Of a stretch of 6,137 nucleotides of DNA, positions 1 through 6,137 are shown in pieces. Source of the stretch: Nanobdellota archaeon (GTDB taxonomy: Archaea > Nanobdellota > Nanobdellia > SCGC-AAA011-G17 > VGLX01); NCBI GenBank assembly GCA_018894775.1, contig JAHIPG010000363.1, forward strand, positions 1-6,137. The letters are read 5' to 3'. The notes under the pieces were generated by a model. That model made no database searches, was not told where the DNA came from, and was given only the letters and a program-made list of their open reading frames with translations. Every line of letters begins with the position of its first letter. The first letter of the stretch is position 1. The position numbers and the translations under genes are program-made.

Positions 1-566
1 AAGCATTAAGGACTTTTCTTGAAGAAAAAGCCATAGTTGGTATAGCCAAGGACCAGAAAAAACCTATTCGTGATTGGGCCATCATTGACACTGCCTTATC
101 ATGCGGGTTAAGAGCCAGTGAGATCGCAAACCTGAAAATAAAAGATATCCATATAGGCAAAGGAGAAAACTCAGTCTTTGTCTCAAGAGGCAAGGGGAAT
201 AAAAGCCGGTTAGTTACAATAAGCGAGAAATTAAAAAAGCACCTCAAAGAGTTTATTTCCTGGAAAAAGAGGGTAGGGGAGCCGGTTAACCCGGATAATT
301 ATCTTTTTATATCTGAAAGAAGCCCCAAAATGACCCTTAGTGCCATTCAGAAGCGTTTTAAGTGTTGGATAAAGGCTTGTGGCTTAAATACACAATATAG
401 CATACATAGCGCTCGTCATACCTATGGTACAATGCTGTATAGGGCAACAAAAGACCTTAGAATGGTCCAGAAGCAGTTAGGCCACTCTAGCAGTAGGATA
501 ACTGAAGTCTATGCAGATGTCCTGGATGAGGACGTAGAAAAGGCAGTAAATCTGTTATATACATAG
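1..566 (+). CDS. Tyrosine recombinase (phage integrase family), C-terminal catalytic domain, 5' end outside window
   Basis: Site-specific DNA recombinase of the XerC/XerD/phage integrase family, which cuts and rejoins DNA through a tyrosine-3'-phosphate intermediate. The frame is open from base 3 without a stop, giving 187 residues up to TAG at 564-566; the N-terminal DNA-binding domain must lie before the window. The whole catalytic set is visible: Arg in GLRASE (codon 111-113), Lys in RGKGNKSR (192-194), His and Arg of HSARH (405-407 and 414-416), His in QLGHSS (483-485) and the nucleophile Tyr in EVYADV (510-512). Spacing is normal for the family and nothing is broken, so it is probably active. 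The ATG at 330 is internal to the domain and is not the start. An integron integrase is less likely, since I see no clear IntI-specific insert and no attC sites; the class (Xer-like, phage or integrative element) cannot be settled from this part. Confidence 0.95.
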   Translation, partial: ALRTFLEEKAIVGIAKDQKKPIRDWAIIDTALSCGLRASEIANLKIKDIHIGKGENSVFVSRGKGNKSRLVTISEKLKKHLKEFISWKKRVGEPVNPDNYLFISERSPKMTLSAIQKRFKCWIKACGLNTQYSIHSARHTYGTMLYRATKDLRMVQKQLGHSSSRITEVYADVLDEDVEKAVNLLYT

Positions 567-666
567 ATTGGATATATTACCCCTGTTTTTCTGGGGTTTT
601 TAGGGCTGTTTTAGGTGAAATTGGATATATAAGAGTACTTTTATATCCAATCGGGGCATTTACCCC
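566..666. repeat. Cluster of direct and inverted copies of ATTGGATATA behind the recombinase
   Basis: ATTGGATATAT occurs at 567-577 and again at 620-630, and TATATCCAAT, its reverse complement, at 642-651. The last two copies form an imperfect palindrome at 620-651 with perfect 10-bp arms and a 12-bp centre (TAAGAGTACTTT). Next to it GGGG (653-656) and CCCC (663-666) form a second small hairpin with a 6-base loop. Short inverted arms around a central region are the shape of a tyrosine recombinase core site, and the position just after the recombinase gene fits, but there is no match to a named site. A transcription-factor operator or a miniature-element remnant would look similar. Confidence 0.5.
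579..601 (+). terminator. Possible intrinsic terminator of the recombinase gene
   Basis: ACCCC (579-583) pairs with GGGGT (593-597) around a 9-base loop, and a run of five T (597-601) follows. It begins 13 bases after the recombinase stop codon. The stem is only 5 bp, so this would be a weak terminator. Confidence 0.45.
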
Positions 667-741
667 AGAGGGCACAGGCAGGTGTAACGACGGTATGGGA
701 TATTATGTTGGTGTATTAAAAAGATAGAACTGAGCTACCCC
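667..741. other. Gene-free spacer between repeat cluster and promoter
   Basis: Together with the repeat cluster this completes a stretch of about 175 bases without a gene between the recombinase and the promoter. I see no convincing open frame, RNA gene or transposon end here. Bases 729-740 read GTAGCTCAGTT on the minus strand, like the D-arm start of a tRNA, but no tRNA can be folded from the surroundings. Confidence 0.4.
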
Positions 742-769
742 TTGACAAAAGGAAAAAATGTGCTATACT
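742..769 (+). promoter_or_regulatory. Sigma70-type promoter with extended -10
   Basis: TTGACA (742-747) is a perfect -35 box and TATACT (764-769) a near-perfect -10, separated by 16 bases. TG at 761-762 followed by C forms an extended -10 (TGCTATACT). Transcription would start near 776-777, about 25-30 bases before the riboswitch aptamer, which is the expected arrangement for a riboswitch leader. Confidence 0.85.
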
Positions 770-800
770 TTTAATAGAACCGATAAATTTAATATTATCC

Positions 801-876
801 GAAAAGGTAAACCACTCGTGAGGGTGGGACACAAAACCACGGGTCTTAGAGATATAAGACAGCCGAGTGTACCGAT
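801..876 (+). ncRNA. Cyclic-di-GMP-I riboswitch aptamer (GEMM-I)
   Basis: Senses the second messenger cyclic di-GMP in the mRNA leader. The sequence follows the GEMM-I consensus in order: GGTAAACC (806-813); a hairpin CCACTC/GGGTGG (812-817 with 822-827, one G-U pair) closed by a GNRA tetraloop GTGA (818-821) that docks into the other arm in this family; the linker GGGACACAAAACCACGGG (826-843), where the commoner form has GACGCAAAGCC; and a second hairpin GTCTT/AAGAC (843-847 with 856-860) followed by AGCCG and the closing strand TACCGA (870-875). P1 pairs GGUA (806-809) with UACC (870-873). TTATC (795-799) could also pair with GATAA (874-878) beyond a bulge. It lies between a strong promoter and a terminator just ahead of an exported-protein gene. 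Family assignment is from recalled consensus, not a covariance-model search. Confidence 0.92.
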
Positions 877-909
877 AACGAAAAAATAAAAAGACAGCCG
901 GGTTGCCGA
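856..909 (+). repeat. Tandem duplication of the riboswitch 3' strand
   Basis: AAGACAGCCG occurs at 856-865 and exactly again at 891-900, and the similarity goes on: AGTGTACCGA (866-875) against GGTTGCCGA (901-909). Both copies look like the 3' strand of a GEMM-I aptamer. The second is closer to the usual GCCGGGUUACCGA ending and could pair with GGTAA at 806-810 (five pairs including one U-G). The second copy is also the 5' arm of the terminator hairpin. Confidence 0.8.
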
Positions 910-930
910 AAAAAGGTAACGCGGCTTTTT
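896..930 (+). terminator. Intrinsic terminator, expression platform of the c-di-GMP riboswitch
   Basis: AGCCGGGTTGCC (896-907) pairs with GGTAACGCGGCT (915-926) around a 7-base loop: 11 pairs including one G-U, with one G-G mismatch, followed by TTTTT (926-930). It lies between the aptamer and the ribosome binding site, so termination here would stop expression of the following gene. Its 5' arm resembles the aptamer's own 3' strand, which is a direct route for ligand-dependent refolding. Confidence 0.88.
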
Positions 931-962
931 GGTTTCTAAAAAAGCTCGAAGGGGGAAAACAA

Positions 963-3722
963 ATGTCTAAGAAATTAGTTTCTAATTTTATCCACAATTC
1001 TTTTTTATTAATTCCGGGGATACTTGTTTTATTATTAACAACTTGTCTTTTTTTAATTGGGCATTCCACTTTAGTTTGGGCAGGAGAATTTACTGCCTTT
1101 GGACCTCAAGACTTTATAAGGGAAAAAGGTGCTCCAGTGGTGGTTGTAAATAATTTCTCTGTTCTAAATCCAAATACAGAATTTATTTTGCGGGTATATA
1201 ATGGTGGACCTCAAGGCCTAAAGAAGAAATTGTGTAGTAGTGCTATTATCTCCATTAATGGAACGCAGGCATTAGGACCTAATGACTTCAATCAAAAAGT
1301 AAAGTTTATCGAGGTACCAGTCATACTTCAATTAGATAATGCTATAGAAGTAGAACTGAGAGCGAAACCCGGTGGACTTCTTACTATTCATATCGTTGGC
1401 ATAGACAGTGAAATTCCTGATATAACCCCACCAGAAATCTTTAATTTGCTACCTACTGATGGTTCTATTCTCGCTAATGCCAAAGCAACCATTTCAGCAG
1501 ACTTTACTGATGAAAGTTCAGGAATTGATACTGCCACTGCGAAGATTACTTTAAATGGAGTTGATATCACCACCAGCACTCAGATTACTTTAACAGGTTT
1601 CACTTATACCCCAGCCGCAGATTTATCTGATGGAGAGCATACAGTAACAGTTGATGTGAAAGATAAAGCTGGCAATTCAGCGTCTCAGGCACAATGGTCT
1701 TTCATTATTGACACCATCCCGCCTTCTGCACCTACAGGTTTAACTGCCATGCCTGGGGATACTATAGTAAATTTATCTTGGAATCCTAACTCTGAATCAG
1801 ACTTAGCTGGATATAATCTCTGTCGTTCTGAAATACAGGGTGGCCCATATACAAAGATTAATCCTATTTTAATTACGACTACTTCCTATCAAGATATCAG
1901 CTTAACCAATGGCATCACTTATTACTATGTCCTCACCGCAGTTGATAATGTAGGAAATGAAAGCAGTTATTCTACTGAGACTTCAGCTATCCCAATTGCC
2001 AGTTCTATTGCCCAGATAAGCTCACCTGCTCAGGATACCGTGCTCAGAGAGGCTGAAGTTGTCTCTATCATTGGTACTGCCCAATCTCCTGACTTTAATT
2101 CATATCAACTCCACTTTGGTGAGGGAATTGCTCCAAGCTATTGGTATCTTATGGTCACGGGTGATACTCCTGTAGAAGAAGGTCCTTTAGGTAGTTGGGA
2201 TACTACAGGATTGAAGGCTCCTGTTTATACTATCAGATTAACTGTAACTGATAACAACGAGAATCAAATTTCTGATCAAGTAAACATTGATATGTTCAGT
2301 ATCTATGATCTCTCAGCTATTCCTAATCCTTTTAGTCCAGATGGAGATGGGACTCTGGATACCACTACCATTACTGCTGATATTAGCTATGCTGCTCTCT
2401 GGACAATAACTCTTAAGGATAAAGACGAAAATATCATCAATACATTTAGTGATTCAGGAAGTTCTATCTCTCAGATATGGGATGGTAAGGATAGCTATAA
2501 TAATACTGTTTCAGATGGTGAATATACCTATCAGATAGATGCCACTGAACTAATCTCAGGAGTAACAGCTTCTCCAGCAATTGGTCTAATAACGGTAAAA
2601 TTAGATTATAATATTAATATTGTTGCAGACATAGCTGCTTCTGAACCAGTTGATTTGGTGGTTGACTCAAATAGGAATCTATATATTTTAGAATCAGCCA
2701 CTAATCAAGTTGTTATTTATGACAAAGATGGCAATTATCAGAACTATGTTCCGTTATCTACAAACAGTCCTAAAGGAATGGCCTTAGATGAAAATGGTAA
2801 TATCTATATTGCTGATACTGGCAATCATCGCATTCTAAAATATAAACCTGTTGGTTCTTTAGATACGGATTTTGGTAATGCAGGGGTAGTAGGAGAGCAA
2901 GGTCAAGAAGATGCTCAATTCAACCAGCCTTGGGGTATTGGGGTAGATAATGAAGGGAATGTCTATGTTGCAGATAGTCTGAATCACCGTATACAGAAAT
3001 TTGACGCAACTGGGACTTTTATAACTAAATGGGGTGCTCAGGGTACTGAACCAGGACAATTTGATCAGCCTATGGGAATATTTATTGATTTCTATAACAA
3101 TCTCCATATAGCAGACTCCTTAAATAACCGTATACAAGAATTTTCTTCCTCAGGGTCTCTTTGGAATTATTGGGGGGAGGCAGGTTCAGGTAATGGACAA
3201 TTCAGCCAACCCACAGATTCTTGTCGAGATAATTACTATATATATGTGGCTGATACGGCTAATAACCGCGTAGTAAAATTTGATTCCTATCAACAATTCT
3301 TGTTAAATATAAACGGAATTGGCTTAGATAGTCCTTCCAGTGTTATAAAAGACGCTGACCCATATAAGGAATATATCTGGATAGCTGATACTGGAAATAA
3401 CCGGGTAATAAAAGTAGAGTTGCCTATGCTTGATCCAAAGGATGTTTGGAATGCAATGAAGCAAGAACTACACCAGAAAGAGGTTGAAAGTGCCCTTAGT
3501 TATTTTAGTGAAGGAGCTAAAGAGAAATATAGGCAGGTATTTAACCGCTTAAAAGAGGAACTACCCAGAATAGTAGATGAAATGCAGGAAATCCATCCCA
3601 TCTCTGTTCAAGGCAATGTGGCTGAATACATAATTGTAAGAGATGAAAGTGGTGAAGAGAGAGGTTATTTTATTTACTTTATTCACGATGAATCTGGCAA
3701 CTGGATGATAGATGAGTGGTAG
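963..3722 (+). CDS. Secreted multidomain Ig/FN3/FlgD-like/NHL-repeat protein under c-di-GMP riboswitch control
   Basis: A 919-residue exported protein, function unknown, probably a surface, matrix or periplasmic binding protein. The start at 963 is chosen because AAGGGGG (949-955) sits 7 bases upstream; the frame is open further upstream from a TTG at 903, but that start lies inside the terminator. Order of parts: signal peptide 1-40 (hydrophobic 13-32, likely cleavage after LVWA); beta-rich N-terminal domain 41-150; Ig-like domain about 155-250 (DKAGNSA near its end); fibronectin type III 253-345 (PPSAPTGLTA start, GITYYYVLTAVD); second Ig-like 348-447; FlgD-like Ig 448-540 (PNPFSPDGDG, IWDGKDSYNNTVSDGEY); six NHL repeats about 555-820 (for example IYIADTGNHRI, VYVADSLNHRIQKF, IWIADTGNNRV), enough for one six-bladed propeller; and a C-terminal domain 823-919, perhaps NTF2-like, not identified. 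No LPXTG, PEP-CTERM or other sorting tail is visible. Domain types are known for protein or ligand binding; the specific partner is unknown. First gene of the likely operon. Confidence 0.95.
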   Translation: MSKKLVSNFIHNSFLLIPGILVLLLTTCLFLIGHSTLVWAGEFTAFGPQDFIREKGAPVVVVNNFSVLNPNTEFILRVYNGGPQGLKKKLCSSAIISINGTQALGPNDFNQKVKFIEVPVILQLDNAIEVELRAKPGGLLTIHIVGIDSEIPDITPPEIFNLLPTDGSILANAKATISADFTDESSGIDTATAKITLNGVDITTSTQITLTGFTYTPAADLSDGEHTVTVDVKDKAGNSASQAQWSFIIDTIPPSAPTGLTAMPGDTIVNLSWNPNSESDLAGYNLCRSEIQGGPYTKINPILITTTSYQDISLTNGITYYYVLTAVDNVGNESSYSTETSAIPIASSIAQISSPAQDTVLREAEVVSIIGTAQSPDFNSYQLHFGEGIAPSYWYLMVTGDTPVEEGPLGSWDTTGLKAPVYTIRLTVTDNNENQISDQVNIDMFSIYDLSAIPNPFSPDGDGTLDTTTITADISYAALWTITLKDKDENIINTFSDSGSSISQIWDGKDSYNNTVSDGEYTYQIDATELISGVTASPAIGLITVKLDYNINIVADIAASEPVDLVVDSNRNLYILESATNQVVIYDKDGNYQNYVPLSTNSPKGMALDENGNIYIADTGNHRILKYKPVGSLDTDFGNAGVVGEQGQEDAQFNQPWGIGVDNEGNVYVADSLNHRIQKFDATGTFITKWGAQGTEPGQFDQPMGIFIDFYNNLHIADSLNNRIQEFSSSGSLWNYWGEAGSGNGQFSQPTDSCRDNYYIYVADTANNRVVKFDSYQQFLLNINGIGLDSPSSVIKDADPYKEYIWIADTGNNRVIKVELPMLDPKDVWNAMKQELHQKEVESALSYFSEGAKEKYRQVFNRLKEELPRIVDEMQEIHPISVQGNVAEYIIVRDESGEERGYFIYFIHDESGNWMIDEW

Positions 3723-3750
3723 AGAAAGTATACTAAGGAGGAAAACAAAG

Positions 3751-4998
3751 ATGAAATACTTTGCGCTTATTTTACTGATAATTTTGGCTATATTTTCATC
3801 AGGAGACCCTTTATTTGCAAAAGATTCTGATTGGTTTGAAGGGGAATGGTTTAATCATCAGTGGTCTCCTGATGGGGAGAAAATTAGTTGTTTTCGCAAA
3901 TATTATAAGACTGATTTTACAGATGTTAAAAATAGATTATATGTTTTTAATTCAGATGGAACTGATAAAACATTAGTTGCTGATGATACTGGTGAAGAAA
4001 GTGCATGGTCTACTGATAGCAAGATGTTGCTTTATGGCAAAATTCTTAAAGATAAAGACGAATCCATATCTTATGATATTGAACATTCCTATCCGATACA
4101 ACAGTTGATAAACTATAATCTAACTGATAGAGCTAAAACATATATTGATCTTATAACTGTAGACTCTTATCTTCAAACATTTTCTTGGATTTTGAATGGT
4201 AAAAGAATAGTCTATCGAAAACATAACAGTATTTATATGGCTAATGTTGATGGATCACACATCGAGCAAATTGTTAATGAAAAAATTGATGAGTTTCGTG
4301 CCAATTATAGTACTGGAATTATAGTATACTCTTTATATGTTGGTTCAAATCATAGAGAGATTTATGTGTTAAATATTGAAGATAGGAAAAAGAAAAAAAT
4401 CAGTAATTGTTATAGTGGAGGACTCTGGTGGAATAGCCAAGGTGATAGAATTATCTTTGAAGAATTTGAAGATCCTCAACGATTATTAGAGCCTGACAAT
4501 AAAACTTTTTTATGTGTAATTGATAATACAGGAAGCAACAAAAGAAAACTCTTGGATACTTCTGACCCTAAACGATGGTGGAATTGGTCACCAGAAGGCA
4601 GAAGGTTAGTTTATTATAATTTGGAAATATTAGGTAGAAGACCCTCCTTTCTTTATATTGTGGATGTTGATACGGGCAGGTCAGAGAAAATATTTGAATT
4701 TGACAATGTTGATGTCCGGAGAATCAAGTGGATGCCAGACGGGCAAAAAGTTATTTTTACTGATAAGAAAAAGGTAGAAGGTAGCCCTTATCTAAAGATA
4801 TTTCTCTATATGTTAGATTTAAATACAAAAAAAGCTGAAGAAATTACTGCTCCTCCTGACTTTGGAGAATTTTCTGTTTCGCCAGATGGGAGCAAGATAT
4901 TCTATTATCAAGTTAAAAGGAATATGCTTGTAGTGTATGATTTATTAAGTGGACAATTTATAGAGTTAACTAAAAAAGCTGTAAAAAGCAAAGATTAG
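3751..4998 (+). CDS. Exported TolB-like PD40 beta-propeller protein
   Basis: A 415-residue protein with a signal peptide (MKYFALILLIILAIFSS, cleavage probably after LFA at 21-23) and the rest made of PD40 (WD40-like) blades as in TolB. Seven blade motifs are visible: WSPDG 38-42, WSTDS 86-90, WILNG 146-150, WNSQG 227-231, WSPEG 289-293, WMPDG 337-341 and VSPDG 386-390; each is followed by a strand such as KISCF, RLVYY or KVIFT. This spacing fits one propeller filling the mature protein. The N-terminal domain of true TolB is missing, so it is not TolB itself. The start at 3751 follows TAAGGAGG (3734-3741); an in-frame ATG at 3712 would overlap the previous gene and spoil the signal peptide. 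It begins 28 bases after the preceding gene, so co-transcription is likely. Role inferred only as periplasmic or extracellular protein binding. Confidence 0.92.
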   Translation: MKYFALILLIILAIFSSGDPLFAKDSDWFEGEWFNHQWSPDGEKISCFRKYYKTDFTDVKNRLYVFNSDGTDKTLVADDTGEESAWSTDSKMLLYGKILKDKDESISYDIEHSYPIQQLINYNLTDRAKTYIDLITVDSYLQTFSWILNGKRIVYRKHNSIYMANVDGSHIEQIVNEKIDEFRANYSTGIIVYSLYVGSNHREIYVLNIEDRKKKKISNCYSGGLWWNSQGDRIIFEEFEDPQRLLEPDNKTFLCVIDNTGSNKRKLLDTSDPKRWWNWSPEGRRLVYYNLEILGRRPSFLYIVDVDTGRSEKIFEFDNVDVRRIKWMPDGQKVIFTDKKKVEGSPYLKIFLYMLDLNTKKAEEITAPPDFGEFSVSPDGSKIFYYQVKRNMLVVYDLLSGQFIELTKKAVKSKD

Positions 4999-5077
4999 TA
5001 AAAAATATTAAAACAGCTAAACAGTTAGATTGCTGATAGAAATCTAAGAGAAAAGAATTAGGAAGGAGAAACCTGAA

Positions 5078-6137
5078 ATGAAGAAAAAAATTGTTACTTT
5101 AGTTTTAGTCATCGGGCTTTTAACTCTTAGCCAACCAGTTTTTAGTTACGAAGCACCATTTCATAAAATAATGACTGAGGAAGCTGTTAATAGTAGCGGT
5201 TTAGATAACTACTTGAAGAATAATTTAGGATTTGAAAAAGGTTTTAAGCAGGAGTTTAATGGACCTGGCAGTGTTGAAGCTTTGGTATGCCCACAAATAG
5301 AACAGGAAAAAACAGTAACAGAATGGGTTAAGTTTGGCAGTTGGAAAGAGGATCATCCTGATGGCAGTAATGAAGTTCAAGCCTATGCTCGAATGGCTAG
5401 ACGAACAGTCACTCATTTTTATGATCCATTATCGGGTGAGGGATTATCTGATAATGTAGGACCTTTGATATGGGCAGTAGTTCCCAGCATAAACTGGGCA
5501 TATAGTCACTCTGACCATGAATATTCTTGGACAAAAGCAAGAGATTATTATGAATTAGCTCTGACCAGTCAGAATGAAGAGGATAGAAACACAAATTTTG
5601 CTAAAACCTTCCGAGCTTTAGGTCAGGTTCTTCATCTTTTAGAGGACAAGACTGTCCCAGCTCATGTGAGGAATGATAACCACTTTCCTCTTCTGTTTGG
5701 TCCTGATATGTATGAAGAGTACTGGAAAGCTGATAAAGCATTTCCCACATTTTCTTATCCTATAGCGAATCTTCCTATATTCAGAGACTACTGGGACGAT
5801 GACTCTGGCAAGGGCTTGGCTGAGTTTACCAACCATAACTTCTTAAGCAGGGATACCAATTTTTATGATTATGGACATCAACCTCTATATCCTTTCCCTT
5901 CTTTTGGAAATGTCAGCGGTGCACATGAAGAGCCGTTTACCTTTACTGGCTCCGATGGAATTAAGAAAACAGTTGATGTATACTATTACCACTGGTTAGT
6001 AGAAGACAATTATCAGAGTTCATCAGAAGAAAATAAATACCTTACTGCACATTCTTACTGGGACTTTGAAAGTATGGAAAAAGATTTCATCCATGTCTTT
6101 TCTTTAAATAACGTTTGCCATAAAGCATATGGAGAAT
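5078..6137 (+). CDS. Exported zinc phospholipase C / P1 nuclease-like protein, 3' end outside window
   Basis: Predicted exported hydrolase of the zinc-dependent phospholipase C/S1-P1 nuclease fold; 353 residues are seen and the frame is open to the window end. The start follows GGAAGGAG (5061-5068), 9 bases upstream. Signal peptide 1-23 (MKKKIVTLVLVIGLLTLS, cleavage probably after VFS). Family signs: HKIMTEEA near the mature N-terminus (His29), ED at 91-92 before HPDG, HFYDP (His113) and, most telling, LGQVLHLLEDKTVPAH, with His186, Asp190 and His196 spaced exactly as the H-x3-D-x5-H zinc motif of Bacillus cereus phospholipase C (His118, Asp122, His128). Oddities: the family's mature N-terminal Trp ligand is not present (the region reads YEAPFH), and the later His-x3-Glu pair may be Asp210-x3-Glu214. 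Phospholipase or nuclease activity, or loss of activity, cannot be told apart here. It lies 79 bases after the previous gene without a clear terminator, so it probably belongs to the same operon. Confidence 0.88.
   Translation, partial: MKKKIVTLVLVIGLLTLSQPVFSYEAPFHKIMTEEAVNSSGLDNYLKNNLGFEKGFKQEFNGPGSVEALVCPQIEQEKTVTEWVKFGSWKEDHPDGSNEVQAYARMARRTVTHFYDPLSGEGLSDNVGPLIWAVVPSINWAYSHSDHEYSWTKARDYYELALTSQNEEDRNTNFAKTFRALGQVLHLLEDKTVPAHVRNDNHFPLLFGPDMYEEYWKADKAFPTFSYPIANLPIFRDYWDDDSGKGLAEFTNHNFLSRDTNFYDYGHQPLYPFPSFGNVSGAHEEPFTFTGSDGIKKTVDVYYYHWLVEDNYQSSSEENKYLTAHSYWDFESMEKDFIHVFSLNNVCHKAYGE

Noticed and set aside
729..741. tRNA-like GTAGCTCAGTT on the minus strand, possible tRNA attachment remnant
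   Set aside because: Only the D-arm start matches; no GGTAGAGC, anticodon arm or T-arm follows, and the word lies against the -35 box. Probably chance.
566..741. Integron attI/attC array after the recombinase
   Set aside because: No RYYYAAC/GTTRRRY core-site pairs or repeated cassettes found, and the recombinase shows no clear IntI-specific segment.
903..962. Upstream TTG start adding 20 residues to the large exported protein
   Set aside because: It would start inside the terminator stem, lacks a ribosome binding site and puts a charged stretch before the signal peptide; ATG at 963 has AAGGGGG 7 bases upstream.
716..1069. 117-residue open frame on the minus strand
   Set aside because: It runs across the promoter, riboswitch and terminator and into the signal peptide region of the large + strand gene, with no protein-family likeness; a chance frame.
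1388..3107. Minus-strand open frames at 1388-1579 and 2859-3107
   Set aside because: Both lie fully inside the NHL/Ig gene in the opposite direction, without ribosome binding sites or recognisable motifs.
3712..3750. Upstream ATG overlapping the end of the NHL gene as start of the PD40 gene
   Set aside because: The added residues (MSGRESILRRKTK) have no good ribosome binding site, while TAAGGAGG stands 9 bases before ATG 3751, which gives a clean signal peptide.
5225..5836. Three minus-strand open frames inside the phospholipase C-like gene
   Set aside because: They are antisense to a + strand frame with a signal peptide and zinc motif and have no family features of their own.
1..6137. CRISPR array, rRNA or second riboswitch
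   Set aside because: No regularly spaced repeats, no rRNA-like stretches, and no second aptamer in the gaps at 3723-3750 or 4999-5077.

Overview
The window reads as an AT-rich bacterial genome segment, probably Gram-negative-like and uncultivated. That guess rests on the architecture: an exported Ig/FN3/FlgD-like/NHL protein, a PD40 (TolB-like) propeller protein and a zinc phospholipase C-like protein side by side. Nothing in the sequence fixes the taxon. All supported genes are on the + strand.

Region 1 (1-566) is the C-terminal catalytic domain of a tyrosine recombinase whose N-terminus lies before the window. All six expected catalytic residues are visible. Region 2 (567-741) has no gene. 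It holds a weak terminator-like hairpin, three copies of a 10-bp word (ATTGGATATA, two direct and one inverted) and a GGGG/CCCC hairpin, and could be a recombination or attachment site linked to the recombinase.

Region 3 (742-962) is a compact regulatory leader. It has a near-consensus sigma70 promoter with an extended -10, then a cyclic-di-GMP-I (GEMM-I) riboswitch aptamer, an intrinsic terminator and a ribosome binding site. The 3' strand of the aptamer appears twice; the second copy is also the 5' arm of the terminator, so the two copies look like the competing strands of the switch.

Region 4 (963-6137) is a likely three-gene transcription unit under this switch. It encodes a 919-residue secreted multidomain beta protein (Ig-like, FN3, FlgD-like Ig, six-bladed NHL propeller, small C-terminal domain), a 415-residue exported PD40/TolB-like propeller, and an exported phospholipase C/P1 nuclease-like metalloenzyme that runs off the end. 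Gaps are 28 and 79 bases, with a good ribosome binding site before each gene and no obvious terminator between them. The most interesting reading is a c-di-GMP-controlled set of cell-envelope or extracellular proteins, which fits the known role of c-di-GMP in surface attachment and matrix production, although the function of this set is unknown.
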